From Nitrospirota bacterium (GTDB lineage Bacteria; Nitrospirota; Thermodesulfovibrionia; Thermodesulfovibrionales; Magnetobacteriaceae), in NCBI GenBank assembly GCA_015233015.1, contig JADFYO010000004.1, positions 33,826 through 97,825 on the forward strand: a stretch of 64,000 bases of DNA, written 5' to 3'. The translations under genes were made by a program, and so were the position numbers. Each line of letters begins with the position of its first letter. Within the stretch, counting starts at the first letter, position 1. The notes below the pieces were generated by a model. That model did not search any database and was not told the origin of the DNA. It saw only the letters and a program-made list of their open reading frames with translations. Of this stretch, positions 37,869-47,223 are shown piece after piece.

Positions 37869-38933
37869 TTGCAAATAAAATCTCATTTAAAAGACCTGTA
37901 CAGGGTAATAAGTTCAGGCATATCGAGAAAAGGGCAGCTGCGGCTCGACATGAATGAGGCATATGCCGCCCTCCCCGATGATTTCATAGACTCGGTGCTT
38001 TCTCATATAGACGCCGATTACTTATCGATGTATCCCGAATACGAAACGCTGCAGGAGAAGATTGCCCTCTCTGACGGCCTGGGACCTGAAAACATCTGTC
38101 TTTCAAACGGCTCAGACGCCGCAATTAAGTACATCTTCGAGGCGTTTGTATCGCCGGGCGATAGAATACTGCTTACCGAGCCGACATTTGCTATGTACCC
38201 GGTGTATTGCAAGATGTTCGACGCCTCGATAATTGCTGTCGAATATGGGGCAGACCTGTCTTTCCCGGTCGATAAATTTTTGGAATCGATAACGGGAGCA
38301 ATTAAATTAGCAGTCCTTATAAACCCAAATAACCCCACAGGGACATTAATTCATAAGGATGATGTTATAAGAATAGTAGAAAGGGCACGGGATTGCGGTG
38401 TGATTGCCGTTATTGACGAGGCATATTTTCACTTTTGCGGCGAGACGGTGATTGATAAGGTTCTGGAATATGAAAATCTGATAGTGTTAAGGACATTTTC
38501 AAAACTTTGCGCTATGGCGGCGTTGAGGCTTGGATACGCGGCTGCGTCCAGCGGGATTATCGGGGGGCTGAAAAAGGTAATCCCCACATTCGATGTAAAC
38601 GGCATAGCGGTGTTATTTGCCGGGCGGTTTCTGGATACACCGGGGCTTGTCAAATCGATGTTGAAGGAGTTCAAAGAAGGAAAGGCATTTCTGATGGACA
38701 AGCTGTCTCTCCATGGCATTGAGTTTGTTTCGGGGAATGCCAATTTTCTGCTCATAAGATGTCATGGCAGAGCCGCGGAGATAGTAAGGGCGCTATCGGA
38801 GAGAAACATTCTTGTCGGCGGTGGATTCAAACTGCACATGCTCAGGGATTACATAAGAGTTACCGTCTCAAAGAAGGAGATTATGGAGCGGTTTTTCGAT
38901 GAGTTTATAGGTATCTACAGGAAGATGATTTAG
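37869..38933 (+). CDS. PLP-dependent aminotransferase (histidinol-phosphate aminotransferase-like)
   Basis: LSNGSDAAIKYIFEAF, INPNNPTGTL, VIDEAYFHF, LRTFSKLCAMAALRLGYA. Confidence 0.88.
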   Translation: MQIKSHLKDLYRVISSGISRKGQLRLDMNEAYAALPDDFIDSVLSHIDADYLSMYPEYETLQEKIALSDGLGPENICLSNGSDAAIKYIFEAFVSPGDRILLTEPTFAMYPVYCKMFDASIIAVEYGADLSFPVDKFLESITGAIKLAVLINPNNPTGTLIHKDDVIRIVERARDCGVIAVIDEAYFHFCGETVIDKVLEYENLIVLRTFSKLCAMAALRLGYAAASSGIIGGLKKVIPTFDVNGIAVLFAGRFLDTPGLVKSMLKEFKEGKAFLMDKLSLHGIEFVSGNANFLLIRCHGRAAEIVRALSERNILVGGGFKLHMLRDYIRVTVSKKEIMERFFDEFIGIYRKMI

Positions 38934-38939
38934 GGGATT

Positions 38940-40859
38940 GTGAAACTTTTAGTAATATTCGACAAAACTATCGATATCGATACAGTTGACCTCAGAGGAA
39001 TAGATACGGCGGCGCTTTTTCCACTGACCGGCGATATTAATATTACGAAAAAAATCGAATTGGCGCTTTCTGAAAAATTAGGGGGCAATGGCTGCGTTAC
39101 AACTATAAATTCCACTGATATGGTTCACGCCGAGGTTGATTTCATTGTGGAGACAATCAGTAAATGGTCTTCCTCCATCGGCATTCATAAGATCAAAGGG
39201 AAAACCCTGAGGGAGTGGCTTAAACTTCCGGGAAGGAGGATAAGCACATGGTGGTTTGGCTCTATTGCCGAGAAAAACACTCTGAAAACAGATTTATTTT
39301 TCAGGCTGGCTCAATCTAACGCCGTGCAAAAGGCGGTTATTGCTTCTGGCTGCGGCCTCTGCCTTATCGCGCTTGCCGACGGGGATATAGCAAAGGCAGC
39401 CGCGTTGACGGCCGTCAAATCAGGAATAACCTATAAGGTGGTTTCACCGGAGACAAGTGCCCGGAATGCCGTCGTTCGTTCAATAAGGTCATCGCCCGTG
39501 ATTTCGGGGCTTTTAAGATTGCTGGATTTTGCCAGACGCGGCGTCAGAGCCAGAAGCAATATGGGGAATATAGGGCGGCGGCTTCCCGATAAACAATCCG
39601 TACTTTTTATAACATACTTTCCTTCGGTGGATAAGGAAAAGGCCTTAAAGGGTGTTTTCGAGAATAAATACGCAAAATCGCTGCAACAAAAACTAAAGGC
39701 ACTCGATATCCCTGTATTGTGGGGTGCGATGTATGTTGCGGTTAATAATTATACATTCGTGGATGCTATAGCGCTTGCCAGAGGGTTTGTTAAAAACGGA
39801 GAGAGACTGTTCTTCATCGAAGAGTTCGCATCGATGTCAATCATATTTGAAGCGCTTAGTCTGTGGCTCAGACAGTTAGTAATCGGCAGCTTATTATTTC
39901 GATTTATAAAAAAGGCTGTTTTGAATCCACCGTTAAACGCCGAAAACTACGGCTTAGCCCAATCTCTCTGGAAGGAGTCGTTTTATGGCATCCCTGCCGT
40001 CGAAGGCATTTTATATTATCTGACCTATGAGAGGATATTCAGGGAAGTTCCAGACATTTCGAAATGTATATACTACTCGGAGATGCACCCATGGGAAATG
40101 GCCCTCAACGCCGCCAAACCCGCTGAGCTTCACAGCATAGGCTTTCTTCACACTACGCTTTCAAAGAGGGATATGTACTATTTAAAAGACGCCGTTGATT
40201 TCACCGGAGAGTTTAAATGTCCGGCACCTGACACACTTGCCTGTAACGGCGGTCACGCTGAGAGGCTGCTGAAGGCGCAGGGGTACTCAAATGTGCAAAC
40301 CCTCGAGGCCGTAAGGCAGATGTATCTGGAGGATATTCTAAGGACTCGCCCTACCCCCTCAGCCCAAAGGTCAGCTCTTCTCGTAGCCGGTACGATAGAC
40401 CGGGCAGAGACTATGTCACTGATTACGTTGATTGACAATGCCATAGACAACCTTCCCCCCGTAACGCTCTGGTTTAAGGGCCACCCCGCTCTGCCGTTTG
40501 AGGGATTGTTTGAAGAGCTTGGAATAAAAGGGAAATATACAATAAAACACGGCGATATTACTGAGTATCTTGGTGAATCGTTTGCGGTAATCGTCTCATC
40601 GGGCACGGCAGCCCTCGAGGCTATTGCATACGGCGCCGAGGTAATTATCCCATTTTTCCCCAACTGCGGCAACACAAATCCCCTTTGTGATTTCGGCGGC
40701 TTTTATCACAGGGTGACATCGAAAGACGAATTGGCTGCAACTGTAGTAAGACTTCGTGGCGGTGCCACCCTTCACACAATCGATGACAAGAGAGAGCTTA
40801 TAAGAAACTACTGGCTTTTCGACAGCAGTCTTCAGAGATGGGCGGCATTATTGAGATGA
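38940..40859 (+). CDS. Putative surface carbohydrate biosynthesis protein (GT-B-like)
   Basis: GTG start; LWFKGHPALPFEGL, ESFAVIVSSGTAALEAIAYGAEVIIPFFPN. Confidence 0.6.
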   Translation: MKLLVIFDKTIDIDTVDLRGIDTAALFPLTGDINITKKIELALSEKLGGNGCVTTINSTDMVHAEVDFIVETISKWSSSIGIHKIKGKTLREWLKLPGRRISTWWFGSIAEKNTLKTDLFFRLAQSNAVQKAVIASGCGLCLIALADGDIAKAAALTAVKSGITYKVVSPETSARNAVVRSIRSSPVISGLLRLLDFARRGVRARSNMGNIGRRLPDKQSVLFITYFPSVDKEKALKGVFENKYAKSLQQKLKALDIPVLWGAMYVAVNNYTFVDAIALARGFVKNGERLFFIEEFASMSIIFEALSLWLRQLVIGSLLFRFIKKAVLNPPLNAENYGLAQSLWKESFYGIPAVEGILYYLTYERIFREVPDISKCIYYSEMHPWEMALNAAKPAELHSIGFLHTTLSKRDMYYLKDAVDFTGEFKCPAPDTLACNGGHAERLLKAQGYSNVQTLEAVRQMYLEDILRTRPTPSAQRSALLVAGTIDRAETMSLITLIDNAIDNLPPVTLWFKGHPALPFEGLFEELGIKGKYTIKHGDITEYLGESFAVIVSSGTAALEAIAYGAEVIIPFFPNCGNTNPLCDFGGFYHRVTSKDELAATVVRLRGGATLHTIDDKRELIRNYWLFDSSLQRWAALLR

Positions 40860-42946
40860 AAAAGAAACTGCCGATACTTACCGCCATAACATTTCTCCTG
40901 TCCCTGATATTGTATTTGTCCGGGAGTTTTGATTATTTTGAACTGAAGGCCTACGATATATACTGCCGGTATTTAAATCCCGCGACCGCCGCGGACAATA
41001 TCGTCATCGTCAAGATTGACCAGAATAGCCTTGACGCAAGGAGCAAGCAGGGTACAAATTGGCCGTGGCCGCGCCAGCTCTACGTCCCGATTGTAGAATA
41101 TATGTCGGAGGCCGACGCGGTGTTTATCGATATACTATATACCGAGGCGTCCTCCTACGGCGTGGATGACGACAAGATGTTTGCCGATGCCGTAAAGAAG
41201 GCCGGCAATGTCTATATTGCCCTTTTTCTTTCGGTAAATCCCCCAAAACAAGCAGCATCGGAGGCCGAAGAGCAACTTATAAAACGCATAGAAGTCAAAG
41301 GTGACGCCGCACCGTTCAGTTCTTTTAACTCGATGATAACCCCGATAGAGGTACTGATGGATGCGGCAAGAGGCGGCGGCAACGTCGCGATTTCACCGGA
41401 TAAGGACGGCATTTACAGGAAAATCCCCATGTTCTTTAAACTAAGAGGGCATATCATACCGTATTTTTCGCTTGAATATCTGACAGATAAAAAAATTGCC
41501 GCAATTGACAACGGGCGTATAATTATAAGGGGAAAAGAGGTGCCGGGAACGGCCCCCCTTCTGAGATTTTCAACCCGAAAGGAACCCTATAAGTCTATCT
41601 CCGCCATAAATATAATAGACTCCTATATTTCCGTTAACCAGTCGGAGACGCCTGAGATAAAAAAGGCATTTTTTAAGGGGAAGACCGTTTTTATGGGGTT
41701 GACAGCGGCCGGGCTGTATGATTTAAAATCCACACCGGTTTCCGCCGTCTCAACGGGGATAAATATCCATGCCGCCGCCTTTGACAATATGGTAAACGGC
41801 GGGTTTATCAAGCGGCTTGGGAAGGGTTACGTGATTATTCCCATGTTTTTCTTATCTCTCTTTGCCGTGTTCTCGGTGCTGAGACGCCATTCGCTTTTAA
41901 ACAACATCGCGGCATTGGCGGCGTCCGTAGCCGCGATAATAGCAGTCACGGCCATTTTATTCAGAAATTCGATATATCTGGAGGTCATACCGCTTTTAAA
42001 TGCCGGCATAACAAGCTTTATTGCAGCCCTTGCGTATAGTTACGCCTCTGAGGGAAAGCAGCGGCTGTTTCTCAAGACGGTTTTTACGCAGTATATGGAC
42101 AAAAAGATTGCCGACCATATATTGAAAAATCCCGAGCTGCTGAAACCCGGCGGCAGCACTATGAATGTCGTGGTGTTTTTTGCCGACATCGCAGGCTTTA
42201 CGACAATATCCGAGATGCAGACCGCAGAGGAGACGGCCATTATGCTTCATGGCGTGATGAGCGAGCTGACAGAGGTAATCATCGCCTATGGCGGCGTCGT
42301 GGATAAGTATATCGGCGACTGCATAATGGCGTTCTGGGGCGCACCGGTCATCTCCGACAGCGATGAGATAAACTCATGCAGCGCCTCTGTCAACTGCCTG
42401 AAGGCGCTGGACAAGGTCAACAGCGAATTTAAAACGAAGGGGTTCCCCAATATATCCCTGCGCATAGGAATGCACAAAGGCGACGCAATCGCTGGCAATA
42501 TGGGCAGCAACAGGCTCTATAATTTTACCGTCATAGGGGACACCGTGAATCTGGCGTCACGCCTTGAATCGGTAAACAAGTATTTTAAGACAAATATAAT
42601 AATAAGCGAGGACATACTAAACGGCACAAACGGCCTGTTTCTGAGCCGCGAGCTTGCCCTCATCGAGGTTAAGGGCAAGAGCATACCGGTAAAGATATTT
42701 GAGGTGATGGGGTTTCTCGAGGGAGTTGACAGCGATAAAAGGGTTCTGGCCGGGCAATATTCTGCCGCGATGCACTTATTTAAAGAGGGAAAGTGGCAGG
42801 ATGCGGCTGATAAATTAGAGGAACTGCTGGGACAATATCCCAACGACGGGCCGTCCAATCTCCTGTTAAAACGGGTAAAAAATTGTTTGGCGGCGCCGCC
42901 CCCCTTGACAAACGACTGGATAATTGTTAAAATGACCGAGAAGTGA
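40838..42946 (+). CDS. CHASE2-domain class III adenylate/guanylate cyclase
   Basis: N-terminal extracytoplasmic CHASE2-like region (DNIVIVKIDQNSLD...WPWPRQLYVPIVEYM), TM helices, VVVFFADIAGFTTISE...YIGDCIMAFWGAP. Confidence 0.85.
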   Translation: MGGIIEMKKKLPILTAITFLLSLILYLSGSFDYFELKAYDIYCRYLNPATAADNIVIVKIDQNSLDARSKQGTNWPWPRQLYVPIVEYMSEADAVFIDILYTEASSYGVDDDKMFADAVKKAGNVYIALFLSVNPPKQAASEAEEQLIKRIEVKGDAAPFSSFNSMITPIEVLMDAARGGGNVAISPDKDGIYRKIPMFFKLRGHIIPYFSLEYLTDKKIAAIDNGRIIIRGKEVPGTAPLLRFSTRKEPYKSISAINIIDSYISVNQSETPEIKKAFFKGKTVFMGLTAAGLYDLKSTPVSAVSTGINIHAAAFDNMVNGGFIKRLGKGYVIIPMFFLSLFAVFSVLRRHSLLNNIAALAASVAAIIAVTAILFRNSIYLEVIPLLNAGITSFIAALAYSYASEGKQRLFLKTVFTQYMDKKIADHILKNPELLKPGGSTMNVVVFFADIAGFTTISEMQTAEETAIMLHGVMSELTEVIIAYGGVVDKYIGDCIMAFWGAPVISDSDEINSCSASVNCLKALDKVNSEFKTKGFPNISLRIGMHKGDAIAGNMGSNRLYNFTVIGDTVNLASRLESVNKYFKTNIIISEDILNGTNGLFLSRELALIEVKGKSIPVKIFEVMGFLEGVDSDKRVLAGQYSAAMHLFKEGKWQDAADKLEELLGQYPNDGPSNLLLKRVKNCLAAPPPLTNDWIIVKMTEK

Positions 42947-43398
42947 TGAAAAGATTTGCTGTCATAATACTCTTGTTGCTCATCCCCGTGGTCGTATATG
43001 GGGAGACGATGCAGGTAATAACGAAGGAAAATGCGGTCAGGGCGGAATGTAATTTTTTCTCCACCGTGACGGTGATGGTCAAATATGCCGACGCGTTAGA
43101 GATAGTCTCGACGAAGGGCGACTGGTATATGGTGAAATTCGGGGGCAAGTCCGGCTGTATTCACAAGAGCGCGCTGGATAAGACCGCCGTTAAATTAGCC
43201 AAGTCAGAAAGCGGCAGCCATGCCGCCTCCAGTGATGAGGTGTCCTTGGCGGGCAAGGGATTTAACCCGCAGGTTGAGGACGCTTATAAGCAGAAGCACC
43301 CGGAATTGGATTTTAATCTTGTCGCTAAGGTTGAGGGCTATACGGTGGCGGCTGAGAGAGTTTCAGAGTTTATCAAAGATGGGGGGCTGACGGAATAA
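42943..43398 (+). CDS. Secreted SH3-like domain protein
   Basis: Signal peptide; ENAVRAECNFFSTVTVMVKYADALEIVSTKGDWYMVKFGGKSGCIHKSAL. Confidence 0.75.
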   Translation: MMKRFAVIILLLLIPVVVYGETMQVITKENAVRAECNFFSTVTVMVKYADALEIVSTKGDWYMVKFGGKSGCIHKSALDKTAVKLAKSESGSHAASSDEVSLAGKGFNPQVEDAYKQKHPELDFNLVAKVEGYTVAAERVSEFIKDGGLTE

Positions 43399-43399
43399 T

Positions 43400-44284
43400 T
43401 TGACTATGAGACGATTCTTTGACATAAAACGATTTTTTGGCGCGACGTTATTTTCGGTGTTTATATTTACGGGCTTTCTGCCGCCGCTTCCGGACTTGAC
43501 GGAGAAGGTTGTAAAGGTTGGGACAGCTGTGACCAAGGCGGCGCGCCCAATATCACCGGAAGAGGAATACTATATCGGCAGGTCGGTTGCGGCAAGGATA
43601 TTGGCGTCTTATAAGCTTTTAAATAACGATGCGTTTACGACATATATTAATCTCACGGGGCAGACGATAGCGTTTCACTCGGAGACGCCGTTCACATATG
43701 GCGGCTATCACTTTGCGGTGCTGGATTCGAAGGAGATAAATGCCTTTGCGTGTCCGGGCGGGATTATATTTATCACAAAGGGCATGATAGATTTAGCGGT
43801 AAACGAGGACCAGCTTGCCGCGATACTTGCGCATGAGGTCGCGCATATAAACCATAAGGACGGTATTGGGGCAATTCAGTCGTCCCGCTGGTCGGAGGCG
43901 CTGACCGTTGTCGGCTCAGAGGCCGCGAAGCAATACACCTCCGGTCAGGTCTCCCAGCTGCTGAATATCTTTGAAGGGTCGATAGACGACGTTTTTAAAT
44001 CTCTGGTAACAAGCGGTTACTCCAAATCGCAGGAATATGCGGCTGACGAAAGCGCGCTTGTTTATTTAAGGGCGTCGGGATATAATCCATCGGCGCTGAA
44101 AGATGTCCTGAATAATCTTCAGGGGAAGGCAAGTGCCGCAGGCGGCGGTGTCTTCAAGACCCATCCATCGACTGCTGACAGGATAGCAAACATAAGCGCT
44201 AAGCTCACCGCGTCTCAAGTCTCGGAGTTTTTTGAGGTTCGCACGAAGAGATTTTCTGAGCAGTACGGCAGTTTCGTAAGATAA
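43400..44284 (+). CDS. M48-family metalloprotease
   Basis: LAAILAHEVAHINHKDG (HExxH); YAADESALVYL; THPSTADRI. Confidence 0.9.
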   Translation: MTMRRFFDIKRFFGATLFSVFIFTGFLPPLPDLTEKVVKVGTAVTKAARPISPEEEYYIGRSVAARILASYKLLNNDAFTTYINLTGQTIAFHSETPFTYGGYHFAVLDSKEINAFACPGGIIFITKGMIDLAVNEDQLAAILAHEVAHINHKDGIGAIQSSRWSEALTVVGSEAAKQYTSGQVSQLLNIFEGSIDDVFKSLVTSGYSKSQEYAADESALVYLRASGYNPSALKDVLNNLQGKASAAGGGVFKTHPSTADRIANISAKLTASQVSEFFEVRTKRFSEQYGSFVR

Positions 44285-44356
44285 GACTACATACTACTAC
44301 CAAAATTCGTTAATACAACGGATGTTCCCCCGGCAAAAACGAGTGAAATCGTTATA

Positions 44357-44393
44357 GTAGGTAATTTACCCTTATTACTCTCTGATTACCTAC
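44357..44393. repeat. 9-bp perfect inverted repeat in leader of glucan operon (GTAGGTAAT...ATTACCTAC)
   Basis: Direct reading; no T-tract follows. Confidence 0.6.
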
Positions 44394-44587
44394 AATAAAA
44401 CCAGCTATACACCTATTGTTATCCCAAGTGATTCATCATATAATTATCTGAGGTAAGCACATCCCAATCTCTCTGTCAGAGGAGGGAAATATAAACATTC
44501 AGATATGTAAAGGTGCAAAGCGAAATGCCACCCGGGCAACTTAGTGGTACCGTTGAAAATATAGGAGCAAAAACGTGAGGTGAAACC

Positions 44588-47110
44588 ATGAGCGAACAAA
44601 CACCCGTCAGCCACCCTTTGTACAACTCTCTGGCCGAGCTTGCCCTGAATATGCGTTCATCGTGGAATCATGCCACCGACGAGGTGTGGCGGGCGCTCGC
44701 GCCCGCGTTGTGGGAACTCACTCATGACCCATGGATCGTCCTTCAGAGTGTCTCGCACAACAGGCTTGAGTTCGTGAGTGGTCAATCTCCCGATTTCAGC
44801 AAGAACGTTAACAGCCTGTTGCAGGCGATGCGGCAAGCGTTGGAAGTGCCTGCGTGGTTTCAGCGACATCATACGAAATCTCCATTAACAGGTGTAGCGT
44901 ATTTCTGCATGGAATTTATGTTGAGCGAAGCATTGCCCATTTACTCAGGCGGACTAGGCAATGTGGCTGGTGATCAGCTCAAAGCCGCAAGCGATCTGGG
45001 CGTGCCGGTAGTGGGCGTCGGATTGTTGTACCAGCAAGGCTATTTTCGCCAGGAAATAGACAAGGACGGAGCGCAACAGGCACTTTACCCGTACAACGAC
45101 CCCGCACAGTTGCCAATAACACCGTTGCTCCACCCTAACGGCGAATGTTTGCGGCTGGAGATCGCCTTACCTGGTTACTCTGTCTGGCTGCGAGCTTGGC
45201 AGGTTCAGGTTGGTCGAATTAAACTTTACCTGCTGGACAGCAATGATACGGCTAACCTCCCTGCCCATCGGGGAATAACCAGCGAGCTATATGGCGGCGG
45301 GCCGGAGCTGCGCCTCAAGCAGGAACTGCTTCTGGGTATCGGCGGCTGGCGGCTGCTCGGCGCGCTTGGTATCAAACCGGAGGTTTGCCACTTGAATGAA
45401 GGACATGCAGCCTTCGCCGTGTTGGAACGCACCCGAAGTGTCATGGAAGAAATTGGGCAACCCTTCGAAGCAGCGCTGGCTGCCACTCGTGCGGGAAACC
45501 TCTTCACTACCCACACGGCAGTGGCCGCCGGCTTTGACCGTTTCGCTCCGTCTCTTATCGAACAATACCTCCGCGGCTATGCCGAGCAGAAACTCGGCAT
45601 ATCATTGCACGATTTGTTGGCCCTGGGCCGGAGCAACCCCAACGACTCGTCGGAAAGTTTCAACATGGCATATCTGGCAATTCGCGGCAGCGGTGCGGTC
45701 AACGGTGTGAGCCGATTACATAGGAAGGTCAGCCGGCATCTCTTTGAGCCTCTCTTTCCGAACTGGCCGGTGGACGATGTGCCAGTTGGACACGTGACCA
45801 ACGGGGTTCATATGCCGAGTTGGGACTCAGCGGCAGCCGACGATCTTTGGACGAAGACTTGTGGAAAAGACCGCTGGCTTTGGACGACGGAAATCATGGA
45901 GCATGACATTCGCCGCCTCTGTGACGCCACTCTCTGGCAATTCCGCAACGCCGCCAGAAAGTCTCTTGTTGAATACGCCCGCGAGCGGCTGTCCAGACAA
46001 CTGGCCGCCTCCGGGGCGTCGCCCGATGCGGTTGACGGGGCTAAAAAACATATATTTGATCCTGGCGCATTGACAATAGGCTTTGCGCGCCGCTTCGCGA
46101 CCTACAAGAGACCCAACCTGCTGCTTCACGACCCGGAGCGGCTGTTGCGCCTGTTGAGCAATCCCCAGCGGCCGGTTCAACTAATCCTTGCCGGCAAGGC
46201 CCATCCGGCAGACCAGGCGGGTCAGGCCCTAATTCAGGAATGGACGCATTTCATTCGGCGGCCAGATGTCAGCCCGCATGTGATGTTTCTCAGTGACTAC
46301 GACATGCTCTTGACCGAGCACCTGGTGGCGGGGGTGGATGTCTGGATCAACACACCACGGCGGCCATGGGAGGCGTGTGGAACGAGCGGCATGAAGGTGC
46401 TCGTCAATGGAGGCATTAATCTGTCGGTATTGGACGGCTGGTGGGCGGAGGCTTATACGCCTGAGGTAGGGTGGGCGTTGGGAGATGGCCATGAGCATGG
46501 CGATGATCCATATTGGGACGCGGCCGACGCCGTAACGCTTTACGAGAGGCTTGAACGGGAGGTTGTTCCGGAGTTTTATGACCGGGACGACAGCGGCATC
46601 CCCAGCGCATGGGTTAAGCGGATGCGGGAAAGTATGGCGCAGTTGACGCCGATGTTTTCTGCCAACCGCGCCGTGCGTCAATACACCGGGCAACATTACC
46701 TCCCGGCTGCCGCCGCCTACCATTTGCGCATTGCAGAGAAAGGCGCAGTTGGCAGACAGATGGCAGAGTGGAAGCGCGATCTGCAACAAAAATGGGACAC
46801 GCTGCACTTCGGAAAAGTAAAGATTGAAACTAACGCTGTGCGGCACATAGTTAAGGTAGAAGTTTATCTGAACGCGCTCTGTCCTAATTCAGTGCGCGTT
46901 GAGCTTTATGCCGACGCGGTCAACGGCGGCACCCCTGTACGGCAGGAGATGACGTGCTCTGGCCAAAGTGCCAGCGAGACGGGCTGCTACATTTACACCG
47001 CCGCGGTGTCCGCGGCCCGCCCACCGGCGGAATATACGGCGAGGGTGATACCGCATTGCGACCATGTCGCGGTCCCATTGGAAGCCTCACAAATACTGTG
47101 GCAGCGATGA
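44588..47110 (+). CDS. glgP: Alpha-glucan (glycogen) phosphorylase
   Basis: VAYFCMEFMLSEALPIYSGGLGNVAGDQLKAASDLG, VCHLNEGHAAFAVLE, RRPWEACGTSGMKVLVNGGINLSVLDGWW. Confidence 0.93.
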   Translation: MSEQTPVSHPLYNSLAELALNMRSSWNHATDEVWRALAPALWELTHDPWIVLQSVSHNRLEFVSGQSPDFSKNVNSLLQAMRQALEVPAWFQRHHTKSPLTGVAYFCMEFMLSEALPIYSGGLGNVAGDQLKAASDLGVPVVGVGLLYQQGYFRQEIDKDGAQQALYPYNDPAQLPITPLLHPNGECLRLEIALPGYSVWLRAWQVQVGRIKLYLLDSNDTANLPAHRGITSELYGGGPELRLKQELLLGIGGWRLLGALGIKPEVCHLNEGHAAFAVLERTRSVMEEIGQPFEAALAATRAGNLFTTHTAVAAGFDRFAPSLIEQYLRGYAEQKLGISLHDLLALGRSNPNDSSESFNMAYLAIRGSGAVNGVSRLHRKVSRHLFEPLFPNWPVDDVPVGHVTNGVHMPSWDSAAADDLWTKTCGKDRWLWTTEIMEHDIRRLCDATLWQFRNAARKSLVEYARERLSRQLAASGASPDAVDGAKKHIFDPGALTIGFARRFATYKRPNLLLHDPERLLRLLSNPQRPVQLILAGKAHPADQAGQALIQEWTHFIRRPDVSPHVMFLSDYDMLLTEHLVAGVDVWINTPRRPWEACGTSGMKVLVNGGINLSVLDGWWAEAYTPEVGWALGDGHEHGDDPYWDAADAVTLYERLEREVVPEFYDRDDSGIPSAWVKRMRESMAQLTPMFSANRAVRQYTGQHYLPAAAAYHLRIAEKGAVGRQMAEWKRDLQQKWDTLHFGKVKIETNAVRHIVKVEVYLNALCPNSVRVELYADAVNGGTPVRQEMTCSGQSASETGCYIYTAAVSAARPPAEYTARVIPHCDHVAVPLEASQILWQR

Positions 47111-47223
47111 ATGAATGAGGCTTATAACATGAAATCATGCCGGCTATTTATAAGGAACATATTGTGCAAGCCCCGCCCTTTGGCAGGGGAAGCTTTAGAA
47201 TACTTAAATTAAGGAGAAAAAAA

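Noticed and set aside
44515-44587. Firm call of a GEMM (c-di-GMP) or cobalamin riboswitch
   Set aside because: Only the GCAAAGC segment and one stem resemble GEMM; the conserved GGCAAACC and remaining core are not seen, and the cobalamin box is absent.
46229-46846. 205-aa and other long antisense ORFs in the glycogen/phosphoketolase region (also 47590-48186, 49345-50058, 50629-51327)
   Set aside because: Shadow ORFs antisense to strongly recognised enzymes in higher-GC DNA.
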